Of a stretch of 64,000 nucleotides of DNA, positions 18,268 to 30,284 are shown piece by piece. How positions within the stretch are numbered: position 1 is the first letter of the stretch; each line of letters opens with the position of its first letter. A program made the position numbers and the translations under genes. Below the pieces are notes generated by a model. The model worked only from the letters and a program-made list of their open reading frames with translations. It ran no database searches and was not told where the DNA came from. The DNA comes from Heligmosomoides polygyrus polygyrus (taxonomy: Eukaryota > Nematoda > Chromadorea > Rhabditida > Heligmosomidae), in contig OX377206.1 in NCBI GenBank assembly GCA_947396885.1, positions 3,623,634-3,687,633 of the forward strand. The letters are read 5' to 3'.

Positions 18268-20326
18268 TGAAACGCTGTACTTTCCACCAGAAGTGACACT
18301 CCATGAACATACTGTTCAATGGAAGATTCTGGAAGGGACCAAAATGGAAGTAGTAGAAGTACTCTGCCCTGCGCTTCCGTTCTGCGAGAATGTTCGATGT
18401 TGGATATGCACCGCCAACATGTTCAACCCGGAATGCAATCCTCGAGCGGCACTTGCGAGCTGGATGATTGTCATCTACGGAGCGATTGCCTTACTCTATA
18501 CGATATGCTATGTCCCACTGACATTAGGAAAACCATGTCGTGTAGGTGGTCGCCTTCTGCTGATGAGCATATCAATGGCAACAAAACTGTGGAGATGCGT
18601 AACATCTGTCTTTCGGAAACAACGACGAGGACCGACAAATACGTCAGAGACAATCGACGAATTCCTTCGCACCCCTCTCATCGCCATCGCAGTAGCAGTG
18701 ACGATCGCCTCAGCCACAGCATGCCAAGACGTCGACATACTCACGCTGAAGACGAAAGTCTGCTCGCAGCAAGAAGAAAAAGGAAAATGCTTCGTACAGA
18801 TTACAGAGATAATCAAGTTGAACACCTACAATCAGGAAGCGTGCCTTAGAGTAGTCAACGGCAACACCACACTACTTCGTTATCAGTTCATTTGGAAAGG
18901 ACTGCAGCTACAGTGTGAAAGACAGCCGGTAATGTTCACACGAAACACCAATCAGAACATAATTGATGCAAAACGGTGTGCTCACTCGGGAAGCTGCACA
19001 GGGATGAAATGCGAAAATTTGAGCACAACTGCTGAGATTCCGGAGCTAGCGCTAGGCAACGGGTACCCAGGTATTACACGATGTGTCGAAAGCTGTGGCG
19101 GGCCCGGATGCGGCTGCTTCTACTTAAGCAGTGGGTGTCTTTTTTATCGCATTTTTCACATCCCTACGGACGACGAGGTGTACGAAATTTTCAAGTGCGC
19201 GATATGGAAGGAAAAAGTGGAACTGGAGATCAAATCGGAGCATAGCAATGGCAAGAAAGCGGCACTCACAATGTTGCTGCAACCAACGATACCACAACTC
19301 GAGGCTCAAATGAGAGTTACGCTGAGCTCCGTAGTAATTCCACCAACTCCAGCCCTCCACTCCTCATTTATCTCCGATGGCAAGGAGATTGCAATATGGA
19401 ACAAAGGCACTTTGCTGCCACTACAGTGTCAATCCAAGGAAATGGCTCGGAAGCTGAAATGTGAAGTCTCACACACCTGCGTTTGCCAACCAGCAGAAAA
19501 CCGGGTACGCTGCAACTGCGTCGATTTCAACATCACCTCCCAGTTCTACGACCAGATACAGAACCGTTTGCCAATTCGGCGACCGTGGTTCTCACTGGAA
19601 AAACTGCAGGGAACTGAAACTGTGATAGCGAGAATACCAACGTTGGTAACCGCAGAGCTCCTCGTTACGCTAGAAGGAGACGTCAGCACGACAGTTAAAG
19701 AGATAACGGACATGACCTGCTCAATTCCGAATACCGTTGCGCAAGGATGCTACCACTGCGTCCAGGGAGCCGTAGCTAATGTCACATGCACAAGCAGACC
19801 CAAGCCGACGAGAGCAACAATACACTGCGGCGACCGTCACTTCACCGTGCCGTGTACACCACAGGGGAGCAGCTCGCAACTCCGCTTCACGCATTCCCGA
19901 GCACGACTGAAACTGACTTGCAGCGTATCATGCGGAACGAACGCAACCGAATTTGAGATCACCGGAATCCTACAGTGGGTGAAAACAATTCAAGGAACGG
20001 TTATGAGAATCATCGAAGGCGAGACCAGCATTGCCGAGGAGATTGCGTTCCCTGACATCAGTCACATAGTCGATATCATCTTCGCGGGATACAAAACAAT
20101 CGTGGTTGCGCTGCTCGGACTCGGTGTCGCTCTACTCTTCGGTTACTTAATCCTTTGGACGTGCGGAATGCGAATCCTCACGGGCACAATTCGCATTCTT
20201 TTCACCACACTACGTCTCTCAGTACTAGCCTTGATACGAGTAGTCATGCGAGCTGTCACTGCAGCATACGGTTGTGTCTTCCGCCACTCGAAGATCGAAC
20301 ATTCTGACCATGTTAAACTGCTTTAG
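17984..20326 (+). CDS. Envelope-like glycoprotein, copy 2
   Basis: 780 codons, unbroken, differing from copy 1 by a few residues: two changes in the glycine/cysteine cluster near residue 375 (D to G, S to P) and G to D near residue 523. The membrane segments and cysteine pattern are unchanged. There is no upstream LTR promoter for this copy, so expression would need read-through from elsewhere. Confidence 0.75.
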   Translation: MAFRRHLSRMHSDVTTFATSQDYAEHAFSTIAKKQQPVLICIVGLLALFGRTAASAESTAIRCVKGGVQIINQNLQRYEVCTEGYCILRHRPPSNETLYFPPEVTLHEHTVQWKILEGTKMEVVEVLCPALPFCENVRCWICTANMFNPECNPRAALASWMIVIYGAIALLYTICYVPLTLGKPCRVGGRLLLMSISMATKLWRCVTSVFRKQRRGPTNTSETIDEFLRTPLIAIAVAVTIASATACQDVDILTLKTKVCSQQEEKGKCFVQITEIIKLNTYNQEACLRVVNGNTTLLRYQFIWKGLQLQCERQPVMFTRNTNQNIIDAKRCAHSGSCTGMKCENLSTTAEIPELALGNGYPGITRCVESCGGPGCGCFYLSSGCLFYRIFHIPTDDEVYEIFKCAIWKEKVELEIKSEHSNGKKAALTMLLQPTIPQLEAQMRVTLSSVVIPPTPALHSSFISDGKEIAIWNKGTLLPLQCQSKEMARKLKCEVSHTCVCQPAENRVRCNCVDFNITSQFYDQIQNRLPIRRPWFSLEKLQGTETVIARIPTLVTAELLVTLEGDVSTTVKEITDMTCSIPNTVAQGCYHCVQGAVANVTCTSRPKPTRATIHCGDRHFTVPCTPQGSSSQLRFTHSRARLKLTCSVSCGTNATEFEITGILQWVKTIQGTVMRIIEGETSIAEEIAFPDISHIVDIIFAGYKTIVVALLGLGVALLFGYLILWTCGMRILTGTIRILFTTLRLSVLALIRVVMRAVTAAYGCVFRHSKIEHSDHVKLL

Positions 20327-20388
20327 CAGTAGAAGCTACTGAAGAATTGCACCTCATCGACTCCATAACTGATCAATCAGACAACAGC

Positions 20389-21171
20389 ATGCACTATCAG
20401 TCCCCTCGCCAGGACGACTTCAAAGTCGAGAAACACCCGGAAAAGAGCCTTCTCAGAGATCAGCTCAGGAAGATCTCACTGGAGCTAAAAAGGGTGAACC
20501 ACGAAATCTTCTCCTTGTCCCACCGCATTGAACAAGAGAGACGAAGGACTGAAGGCCGAAAGGACCAACAAACCCGCTTGGAAGAGATGAGGAAGTCGAA
20601 ACGTGCCCTGCTGGGCGAGGAAATCCGTTTGAAGGAAAAGGAAAGGAAACTGCAGATGGAGCTTGAGGAAATGGCAAAAGTACAATCAGATGAACCCAAC
20701 AGAGTGACCCAAACAAAAGGGCATCGCAGTTCACAATTCCGGGAAGCACGCTCTGCATCGCCTTCACCGCCCGGAAGAGTTCACCGTATGACTGAGTCAA
20801 CATCGCCCACGCGTCTTTCTCCTCAGATGCCATCACCGCGTCGATCGACCCCGCGTCGCAGCCAGCCGTCGCCGACTCATCGCAATCAGCCGTCGCCGAC
20901 TCGTCGCTCGCCAACACGTCGCAGCCAGCCGTCGCCGACTCATCGCAACCAGCCGTCGCCGAATCGTCGCTCGCCAACACGTCGCAGCCAGCCGTCGCCG
21001 ACTCGTCGCTCGCCAACACGTCGCAGCCAGCCGTCGCCGACTCGTCGCTCGCCAACACGTCGCCGCCAGTCGTCGCCTACATGCCAACAGAAGAGTCGGA
21101 CCAGCCAGCGTCGAGGGAGCGTGTCGTCACGATCACCACGCCATCGAACAACAAGCGACCACAACCACTGA
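20389..21171 (+). CDS. Third ORF (coiled coil, RS-rich), copy 2
   Basis: 260 codons from ATG, with the same predicted protein as 14290-15072 as far as I can read. It lies in the same place between env and the LTR. Confidence 0.68.
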   Translation: MHYQSPRQDDFKVEKHPEKSLLRDQLRKISLELKRVNHEIFSLSHRIEQERRRTEGRKDQQTRLEEMRKSKRALLGEEIRLKEKERKLQMELEEMAKVQSDEPNRVTQTKGHRSSQFREARSASPSPPGRVHRMTESTSPTRLSPQMPSPRRSTPRRSQPSPTHRNQPSPTRRSPTRRSQPSPTHRNQPSPNRRSPTRRSQPSPTRRSPTRRSQPSPTRRSPTRRRQSSPTCQQKSRTSQRRGSVSSRSPRHRTTSDHNH

Positions 21172-21182
21172 GAAGCTGGGAG

Positions 21183-21515
21183 TATAGAGACACATCTCTT
21201 GTAGCATTAGATCATGCGGTTGTTGAGTTATCTTAGATCCATTTTGTAACGTGAATTAGTGCTACATTTTGTATTAGAACGTTGTTCAAGATTCACTTTG
21301 CAATCCGTAGTCGTGTTATGTTTTGGCTTGCTTCACTCCGATGGAATGTTATCATAAGCTTTTGATCAGGAAAATGTTATGAGAAAGAAGCTTCAGCATA
21401 ATCTCCGCCCATTCTTGCCTAGTATATATAGTAATAGAATCACTGTTATTTTGCCTTTTCAATATCCGTTGCGATAAACTGGTTGGTACGACCCGTGTCT
21501 CCTCAATCGACTATA
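21183..21515 (+). repeat. BEL element LTR, copy 2
   Basis: 333 bp, same ends and TATA box as the other LTRs, followed by the same CCACATATGAC flank as 15417 onward. Confidence 0.93.
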
Positions 21516-23279
21516 CCACATATGACACGACGCAAATATCGTCGGTAAAAATTCTTTCTAGGTTGAGCCAGGCCGTGCACGTTTAACGGTCGCTAGTAGC
21601 AGTTTGTATGCTTTCTTGGTCTGCATGACTTGAGATGAATGAACAATGCAATGCTTAGTAGGCCTCAAGAATGTATGATGCATGCTTAGCGACTCTGGAA
21701 GAATAGAGTGGAGGCAGGGTCAAGCTTGAGGTTCGGGAATCGAAGGAGGGGGTCGTACTCTCTCGGTTTTGGCAGAGAACTCTCTCCAAATTCAGGTTTT
21801 AGATGATGTTTGCATCTATTAATAAGTTTTTTTTTCAGGTGTGACTACAACAATGCGGAGATTTACAAGCACTTGCGTTTCCTGAAGTAAAAAAATAGGA
21901 TTGAATATCAAAAAAATTTTTTAATGCCGATTACTGTGCAGTGAAAAATAAAGATTTCCTGTTTGCAGATTTATAGTCAATGAGAGATTTTCATTTTTTC
22001 AGATTTTCCCAGGACGTCATGGACACGGTAGTTTTCTGCCTGATGAGCGACATCTACTTCCAGAATTGCACTCTATAAAATTTCAAGTGTTAATTACTGA
22101 GGACGACCTAAGTGCTTTCCCTACAAGATTTTTGAAGCGCTCTTCGAGTCGATGACGGAATGGCAACCGACGGACGGACTTGCTTGAAAAGTAATTTCTC
22201 TCCTGCAGGAAACAGCATCAGAAGATGAAATCGCACCCTATAAAATTTTAAGCCCGTTTGACACACAGTGATAAAACTATGTTTCTCTGAAACGATATTC
22301 TATATGATCAGACGTCTCGATTTACCGAAAAGATATCGACACACTAATCACATGGAACAAGTTACTTTTAGAACCTGCCTTTTAAAGCATAGAAAACACA
22401 TTTACTAAAGCTTTATGAATTTTCCAGGAGCCTTAAAAAAATCTCCGTGTCACGGCAATTTAATGCGGCTACTGCGTTCTCTGACATGACCATCGCAATT
22501 GAAATATGGATGGACTCCTCGCTGCAAATTTATTTTCTGCCTTCTGAAGGACAGGACGACAGAGAATGGAATTGTATCATATAAAATTTTAAGTCGTGCT
22601 TAACATACAATAAAAACTATGCTTCTCCGCTGCGACGAAGATATGACGAGGATGGATCGCATACAAAATTCTCATTTTTCATGAAAATATTATTTTTTAG
22701 CCGAAGAAGATCACCCATACGGAAAAAATCTAGCCACAAGAACCTAGAAGTTTTGAGTAATTCACTGTGAAAAAATTGTGATTTTCTGGATAGAACAGGT
22801 TGAATCGACCTCTGGTCGACTTTGCACCAACGTCCTCGGAGCATAAAATTGAACGTTCACAAAAAGGTTCATAACTCGGTAAGTTTTTCGAATTTTAAAA
22901 ATTCTTTTAGCATTTCGTAAAGTAAATAAAACGCACTTTCTCATCGTGTAAAAATCGTTTTCCAAAAAAGGAGTCGTCACGCGTGGCGGTTGGTTCAATT
23001 TTTGAGCGAAAAAAAAATGAAGTGGCTTCACAAAAATATTTATAACTCGACTAATTTTTCGAAATTTAAAAATCCCGCTAGCTTTTCAGAAACTAGAGGA
23101 AGAGCCCTTTCTTGCTATATGAGAATTAATGTCCAAAAATTCGGTCTTCATGCGCGGCAAGGGAGGCTCAATTTCAGTTCCATGTCGCGAAAATACGTAC
23201 CGAAAATCGAACCCCCCTCGCCCCGCATGAAGACCCCTTTCTTGGAATACGGTTCTTATATGGTTAGAAAGCATATTTG

Positions 23280-24500
23280 CTCTATTTTTTGAAGAGTGAG
23301 CGGGATTTTTGATTTTTGAAAAAAATAGCCGAGTTATGATCAATTTTTGCAAGTCGTGAACTGAATCCTTCACCGGCGTCATCGGAGTGATTTCACAAGA
23401 ATGTTCATAATTCGGCTATTTTTTTGAAATTTAAAAATCCCGCTCGCTCATCAAAAAATAGGGCAAATATGCTTTCCAACCATATAAAAACCGGTTTCCA
23501 AAAAAGGGATCTTCATGCGGGGCAGGGGGGTTCGATTTCTGGTCGATTTTCGGCAAAAATCGACCAGAAATCGAACCCCTCCCGCCCCGCATGAAGGTCC
23601 CTTTTTTGCTAACAGTGTTTGTAACCATAAAGAAGCGCTGTTTATCTACTTTTCAAAAAGCTAGCGGATTTTTGAATTTCGAAAAATTGGTCGAGTTATG
23701 AATATTTTTGTGAGATCACTCCGATGACGACGGCGAAGAGTCGATCCGCGATTCAGTTCACGACTTGCAAAAATTGATCATATCTCGGCTATTTTTTCAA
23801 AAATCAAAAATCCCGCTCACTCATCAAAAAATAGAGCAAATATGCTTTCCTACCATGTAAAAATCGATCTTCAAAAAAAGGTATCTTCATGCGGGGCAGG
23901 GGGGGTTCGATTTTCGGTACGTATTTTTGCGAAATGGACCCGAAATCGAACCCCCCTGCCGCGCATGAAGATACCTTTTTTTGAAGATCGATTTTTAAAT
24001 GATAGGAAAGCGCATTTTATCTAGTTTCAGAAAAAGTAGAAGAATTTTGAAACTTCTAAAAACTTACCGAATTATGAGCATTTTTGTGAGATCACTCCGA
24101 TGACGTCGGTGAAGGGTCGATCCGAGATTCAGTTCACGACTTACGAAAATTGATCATATCTCGGCTATTTTTCCGAAAATCAAAAATTCCGCTTGGCCAT
24201 CAAAAAATAGAGCAAATATACTTTCTAACCATATAAGAACCGTTTTCCAAGAAAGGGGTATTCATGCGGGGCGAGGGGGGTACGATTTTCGGTACGTATT
24301 TTCGCGACATGGAACCGAAATTGAGCCTCCCCTGCCGCGCATGAAGACCGAATTTTTGGACATTAATTCTCATATAGCAAGAAAGGGCTCTTCCTCTAGT
24401 TTCTGAAAAGCTAGAGGAATTTTTAAATTTCGAAAAATTAGTCGAGTTATGAATATTTTTGTGAAGCCACTTCAATTTTTTTCGCTCAAAAATCGAACCA
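23280..24500. repeat. Tandem palindromic units within the large element
   Basis: Units of roughly 300-370 bp each contain a nearly perfect hairpin: CTTCATGCGGGGCAGGGG ... CCCGCCCCGCATGAAG at 23511-23596, 23886-23972 and 24261-24346; related hairpins occur at 17048-17140 and 23150-23240. Between hairpins the phrases TCATAACTCGGCTATTTTT, ATCACTCCGATGACG and GCAAATATGCTTTC recur. No protein is encoded. Confidence 0.8.
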
Positions 24501-25550
24501 GCAGCCACGCGTGACCTTTTTTCGTGACCTCCTTTTTTGGAAAAGATTTTTACAATGTGAGAAAGAGCGTTTTATCCTCTTCTTGAGAAGCTAGAAAAAT
24601 TTTCAAAATGCGAAAAACTTACCGAGTTATGAACCTTTTTGTGAGCGTTTAGTTTCATGCTCCGATGACGTTGGTGCAAAGTCGACCGGAGGTCGATTCA
24701 TCCTGTTCGATCCAGAAAATCATGATTTTTTTCACTGTGCATTTATCATTACTTGGAAGTTTTTGTGGCAAAATTTTATTCGTATGGGTGGTCTGCTTCG
24801 GCTAAAAAAATTTTTTCATGAAAAAAACGAGAAATTTGCTTGCGATCCATCCTAATCATATCGTCATCGCAGTTCCGTCATCGCTGCGGAGAATCTTGTT
24901 TTTCTGCTGTATCATGTACAGAGCTGGGGTTTTTTAGCTCCATTTTCGTTTTTTATGACGTTTTCTTAGGATGGGAGAACATTATTTCCACAGAGAAGTC
25001 CATCGTCCATCCTTCCTTTTTCCGCTCCATAATCGATTCGAGGAACGCTTCCAAAAAATTCATAAGGAAAGCACTTAAGTCGTCGTCAGAAAGTAATAGA
25101 TTTTTATATAACACAATTTCAGAGCACAATTTCAGATGCAAACGTCGCTACTTCAGGTAGAAGAATGTTCCGTGTCCATGGTGTCCTGAAAAAAAAAACT
25201 CCATAAATTGAACAGTGATGATTGGAAACTGCTACCAGAAAATCTTTATTTTGAAGTGTCGAAAATAGCGTTCAAAATTTTAAAGGATTTTATTCTGTTT
25301 TGAAAACATTGTTGTTCAGGGAACGCGTTTCATTGTCCTCTTCAGTGCCGAAGCCGCACCTGAAAAAAAGAATCTATTAGAGAGTTCAAACTGCACAAGA
25401 AACCTTGAAAAAATCAAGAAATACAAGAAATAGAACAGTGGAAGAGAGAGGGAGGGGATCGTACAAATTCCGCTTCTGAGGGGGGGGGGTCGTAGATTTC
25501 CAGCAAAAATCGAACCCCACGCTTGACCCTGAATGGAGGTATCTTTAAAG

Positions 25551-26190
25551 CAATGTAACCAGTTCTCAAGTGAGGAAATGCCTCAACTAACCCTCTTGTA
25601 TTTGAACAACTTCCTTTGTTTGTAACGACCACTTTAACGATCGTGAAGGATCCTTTACGCGTAGTCCACCCATCCACGTTCAAACCAAGGAATATGTAAT
25701 TTGTTGTTCGTTATCGGGTCCAAAATCGCCGGAAACGAACAACAAAACGGATAGGCCAACCACCCCCCCCCCAGGATAACGGATAACGGATAACGGATAA
25801 CGGTTAATCCGCTCATCCCTGCTACCCACCCTCTATCGTTCGCACGCGATTCATTCATTCTCTGAAGTACTCGTTCTATACATGCGAGGAACAAATAGGG
25901 AGCCTTAATCTGAAGTGCTTATTCTGCGGAAACACAAATGAAATCATTTGATATTGGTAGACCGCTCGATACGGTTCACAGTCCGACGAGAATAACATTA
26001 CTCCAATTCGTTTAGTCATTCTCCCTACTCCCCCAACCCACCCACTCCACCAATACGCCCTTACCCATGTGCCGCCAGAAAACGGAAGTGATAATCAAGT
26101 ACGCGCACACTCGTTAATGCACGAAGCCTTTAAAAAGTCATCTGAAAATCTCACGAATGCTGCGCAAAGCCTTATCTGTGGCACGTCGTC
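25551..26190. other. No gene seen; short GGATAAC tandem
   Basis: No recognisable gene. About four copies of GGATAAC run from 25776 to 25803 after a run of nine C residues. Confidence 0.5.
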
Positions 26191-26335
26191 TGGATCCGGA
26201 TGCACGATGGATAACGTCTGTGACACATTTGCTGAGTCCGAACGCATATGTCACGACGTCTGCGACTCGTCTTCTGCACCCCGACACACGTGGGACGTCT
26301 GTAGCACTCTTCTGTGGCCACGTTGGACGACACTG
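26190..26335. repeat. GACGTC-type degenerate tandem repeat, copy 1
   Basis: Degenerate units of about 45 bp of the form GACGTC..GACAC..TCTTCTGAATCCGGA. Related stretches lie at 27640-27960, 32160-32400 and 33300-33390. Confidence 0.6.
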
Positions 26336-26369
26336 AGAGAAAATGCTGGTCTCCTTATTGGTCCCTTTC

Positions 26370-27610
26370 ACTGATCCCCTCTACTGGTCCCCCTTTAACG
26401 GTTCTACTACTGGACTTTTTACTGTACCCCCTTAAATGGTCCTCCCTTTATTAGCTCCCCTCTTGACTGGTGATTCACTGGTACTCCATTTATTGGTCCC
26501 ACTTCACTGGACCTCCTCCTTTCACTGCTCTCCATTACTGGTCCCACCTTCGCTGTTCTCCCTTTATTAGTCAACCCTTTACAGGTCCCCTTCACTGGAT
26601 CCCCTCCCCTCACCTTCACCGTTCCCACCCTCACTGGTCCCCCCCCATTACTAGTCCCTTTTCACTGGTTCCCCTTTATTGTCAGCCCATTTCCGGTTCG
26701 CCCTTCACTGGTCTCCCTCCCCCCCCCCGCCCTTGTGGATCTCTACTGCTGTTCCCACCTTCACTGGACCTCCCTACCTCCCTTCACTGGCCCCCTCTTC
26801 ACTGGTCCCCTATCCTTCATCGATCCCCATTACTGGTACCACCTCACTGGTCCCTCCTTTACTCATCAATCTTCTACCTGTCCCCTCTGCACTGGTCAAC
26901 CTTCTACCGGTTTCCCTTCACTGGACCCCTCCCCCTCCCCCTTTCACCTGTCCCTATTACTGTCCTTTCCTCACCGGTCCCACTTCACCTGGTTCCCTCT
27001 TCACTGGTTAACCTTCTACCGGTCTCCCCTTCACTGGATCCCCCCTCCCTATCCCTTCAACGGTCCCTTTCACTTGTCAACCTTCACCCGGTCCCCCTTC
27101 ACTGGTCAACCTTCTACCGGTTCCCCTTCACTCGACCCCTCCCCCACCTCTTCCACCCCTTCACCGGTCCGCATAAGAGGTCCCTTCCTCACCGATCCCC
27201 CTTCACCTGGTCCCCTCTTCGCTGGTCAACCTTCCACCAGTTCCCCTTCACTGGACCCCTCCCCCCCCCTTTCACCTGTCCCTATTACTGTCCTTTCCTC
27301 ACCGGTCCCACTTCACCTGGTTCCCTCTTCACTGATTAACCTTCTACCGGTCTCCCCTTCACTGGACCCCCCCCCACCCCTTCAATGGTCCCTTTCACTG
27401 GTTAGCCTTCTACCGGTCTCTCCTTCACTGGACCCCCCCCCCCACCCCTTCAACGGTCCCTTTCACTGGTCAACCTCCTAACAGTCCCCCTTCACACGAC
27501 CCATCCCCCACCCCTTCTCCGGTCCACATTAGAGGTCCCTTCCTCACCGATCCCCCTTCACCTGGTCCCCCTCTTCAGTGGTCCCTCCTTTATTGGTCAA
27601 TCCTTTACCG
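26370..27610. repeat. Pyrimidine-rich minisatellite (TTCACTGGTCCCC)
   Basis: About 1.25 kb of variants of CTTCACTGGTCAACCTTCTA and CCGGTCCCCTTCACTGGACC. Strong strand asymmetry (C+T) leaves long open frames of Pro, Leu, Ser and Thr; these are artefacts. A degenerate complementary array lies at 34100-34940. Confidence 0.9.
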
Positions 27611-27639
27611 GTCCCCCTTACTGGTCCCACCATCATTGG

Positions 27640-27960
27640 TAACACGTCGTCTGAATCCGGATAGGCTTTTCGCGACATCAGTGACACCTCTTCTGAACCC
27701 AGGCACCTGATGAACGACGTCGATGACATGTCTTCGCAAGCCGGACGTGCTTTGCGCGACACCGTTGACTCGTCGTGTGAATCCGGAACCCCTGGCGCGA
27801 CATCGATGACACGTCGTCTGAATGAGTGACGTCGGTGACACCTCTTCTGAACTCGGACGATCGCGTTCACGACGTCGATGACACGTGTTCGGGACTCAAA
27901 CGCCCTTTGCGTGACATCGGCGACACCTCTTCTACTCCTCTCAATATAACGTAGGTGACA
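27640..27960. repeat. GACGTC-type degenerate tandem repeat, copy 2
   Basis: Units such as ACACGTCGTCTGAATCCGGA, then a short spacer with TTTGCGCGACATC, repeat about seven times with drift. No coding role is evident. Confidence 0.7.
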
Positions 27961-27984
27961 CCTCGCCTGAACACGGATGGCTAC

Positions 27985-28180
27985 TAGACATTGGATCCGA
28001 CACCGATTTTCCGGATAATCGGATGATTCGGATAGGCCATTTTTTCAAACCCCGGATCTTCGGATGATTCAGATGAGGGCAATTTTAGAAACCCCGGATC
28101 TTCGGATGATTCAGATAACGCCATTTTCGGCCGAGCCGGATTTCGGATATCCGATTCGGATACAACCGGATAAGTGATAT
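27985..28180. repeat. TCCGGAT-type dispersed repeat, copy 2
   Basis: Repeated CCCCGGATCTTCGGATGATT with GGCCATTTT spacers, related to 4655-4800. The ends are TCCGGAT-rich and self-complementary. Confidence 0.75.
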
Positions 28181-28575
28181 AGTAGGGGCACGCAACCTCT
28201 TAAAAACGGAACACAGTAACTCCGCGTTTATTTCCTTGACCAATTGAAGTCACGAGCGCGCAAAGCAGCTTGGAGCGCCTCACCTTGAATTAAGTGTTTA
28301 TATGCCCTGGTAGCAAGGCACATGAATGCCCAGTTACATTATATCTGGCCTAGCTTAGTTCATCAATGGAAATGGAACACACCAGCGCTACGCAAAAGAT
28401 GTCGTATTTGGCTGCCTTACGAGGGAGCCCTCTGCAGAGCTATTTTGCGCTTCCAGAACAAACAAATACAGCTTTAAGACCCCAAAGAGCCAATACAACT
28501 CAATAGTGAGTTGGTAATGTCTTGTAAAGGACAATAATGAAACGATTCGGAAACACTCGCAAAAAATTTCTCTGA
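28181..28575. other. No feature seen
   Basis: Mixed-composition sequence with no recognisable gene or repeat. Confidence 0.4.
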
Positions 28576-30195
28576 AAAGGGAAGGGTCTGAAGCGTATAT
28601 CTGAACGGAGAGAGCGAGTCATTCCACCATATATGGGAATAATCGCCACTCCTCAATTAGTATAAAAATGTGTTTCTTTTTTGCCAAATCGATAAGCCCG
28701 AGGAGTAGAGGATCCTTGAAGTTACAGTGGAATCGGCGCTTCACGAGTTCGGGAGTCTTGCACGCCCACAATGCCGCCGGCGGGAAGCGGCTCATAGCGC
28801 AGTGGATAGCGACGTTGCTCCATGAGAGGGAGGTAGAGGGTTCGACATTTCTGCGCTGCTGCATCTTTGCATTTCAACTTATTGTTTGATTTCAGCGATT
28901 CTGACATCTGCACCATTTTAGATGTTCGCTGTGCAGTGTTTCCAGATGTATGCCGTGAGAGCAACTTTGTTGCCACTTGTTTATTACTGAACGGTTTTTT
29001 AACCACAACTCAATTGGAAAGCTGTTCAACATAACGATGTGTGAACGTTTAACATCAGTGATACACAGACATAAAGTGCATGGAACATAAGCACTGGTCA
29101 CAATACGAGCAGCGCATAAAGGCTACTGGCTCCTCACAGTTTGCTTCCATATATGGACAAATGAGATCGGCTCTATAGGCGAAATCCAATTGAAGACGTT
29201 CGCTTTCCTCTGAAACAAGAGTTCCAGCCGAAAACGTTATCATATACCCACTGCTTGCCAGCCTTTCCACGTCTATCAGTTAATTTTGCGGATCCCAACC
29301 TTCTTTTGGTTTTTCGCCACTTCTAGCCGTTCGTCTTCGTTAACTTCAAGTTGACGTGCTTTGAAGTCCTTGGGTATGCTAGCCATCCGTTCGGTCAGGT
29401 TGGTGTCATTCCCATGAAGTCTGCTTATCTAAAGGTGGACCGCACTTCAGCATGAGCAAGTGGATCACCACTCGAGCATCGGCGATGTTGTTGGTGTTAG
29501 GTTTTAGAGAACCTCCACCAGACTTCTGATTTCCAGATGACAGGCAAAGATGAGAGAAAGAGTGTATCGATGCCGTTTAGGTCAAATTCCGGGATCCACA
29601 GACTTTCTCGTTTTAACCACATGTGACGTCACATCATAGACTCCTTTGAAAATCCGAGCAGGATGGTTTTACCCGAGGTCAATGGCCGATCTATGGAAAC
29701 AGACTGAGAGGAGCCTGCAGCATTTATACCCTGCCCATTGTGTCCAGTGCTGCTTTATGCACGTTGTACCTGTGTATCACTGGTGTTGAATATTTATGCA
29801 TCATCCTGTTGAGTACCACAGCATGCAGCTGGAAAGTGCGCAGAAAACATCTTAAAATGGTATAGACGTCAGAATCCCTCAAATCTCTACCAATCATTTA
29901 AAAAGCAGAAATGCAGCAGCGCATGAGGATCGAACCCCCGACCTTCCTCCAATGAAGCATCGTCACTACCCATTGCGCTCCGAGCTGCTTGCCGGCAGAG
30001 GCATTGCGGTCGTACAAGAACCCAAATTCGTGATGCGCCGTTCAATTGTGACTTCAAGAACCCCACTCCTTGGATTTAACGACTTAGCAAAAATGAAACA
30101 CATTTTATGCTAATTGAGGTGTGGCGATTATTCCTATTTAATAGGATGACTCCCTCTCCCCGTTCAGATATACGCTATCAGACCCTTCCTTTGTG
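28576..30195. mobile_element. Long-TIR DNA transposon, decayed (relative of 56444-57881)
   Basis: The ends are inverted: AGGGAAGGGTCTGAAGCGTA on the left and the complement of CAGACCCTTCCTTTGTG on the right. The outer few hundred bases of each side match each other, including ATGGGAATAATCGCCACTCC against the complement of 30121-30140. Each arm has a tRNA-like stretch: plus strand at about 28790-28862 with A box TAGCGCAGTGG, minus strand at about 29912-29990. The interior resembles the transposon at 56444-57881 on DNA and in translated scraps such as STPVIHR, but is full of stops. Confidence 0.75.
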
Positions 30196-30284
30196 AGAGA
30201 ATTCCCGCCAAATGATTGCAAATCTGCCCGAAAAAGTCAGGTTATCAATGGCGCAGAGTTTGCCAGCAAGGCGCGCTAACCTCC

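Larger units (their letters stand above)
17179..23271 (+). repeat. 6.1-kb tandem duplication, unit 2
   Basis: Near-identical to 11080-17174. It carries a 5'-truncated BEL element (integrase end, env, third ORF, LTR) and the left arm of the palindromic element. It could be a true recent duplication or an assembly duplication of two haplotypes; the filler bases and the continuation into unique sequence favour a real junction. Confidence 0.93.
15600..25550. mobile_element. Large palindromic (long-TIR) element, split by the duplication
   Basis: The left arm (about 15600-17174, repeated at about 21700-23271) is the inverted complement of about 24200-25550. Matching landmarks include CAGGACGTCATGGACACGG (15913) against the complement of 25169-25187, the ACCTAAGTGCTTTCC region (16007) against 25070, TTCATAACTCGGTAAG (16770) against 24620, and the GTCAAGC..GGGGGTCGTA region (15620) against 25480-25530. 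Without the tandem unit the element would be about 3.8 kb. No transposase was recognised, so it is non-autonomous or satellite-like. Confidence 0.75.

Noticed and set aside
26470..27481. Long Pro/Ser/Leu-rich open frames
   Set aside because: They are produced by the pyrimidine-rich minisatellite; two frames of one strand are open for the same reason.
26190..27960. CRISPR-like array
   Set aside because: Units are degenerate, spacers are not unique or uniform in length, and the genome is eukaryotic.
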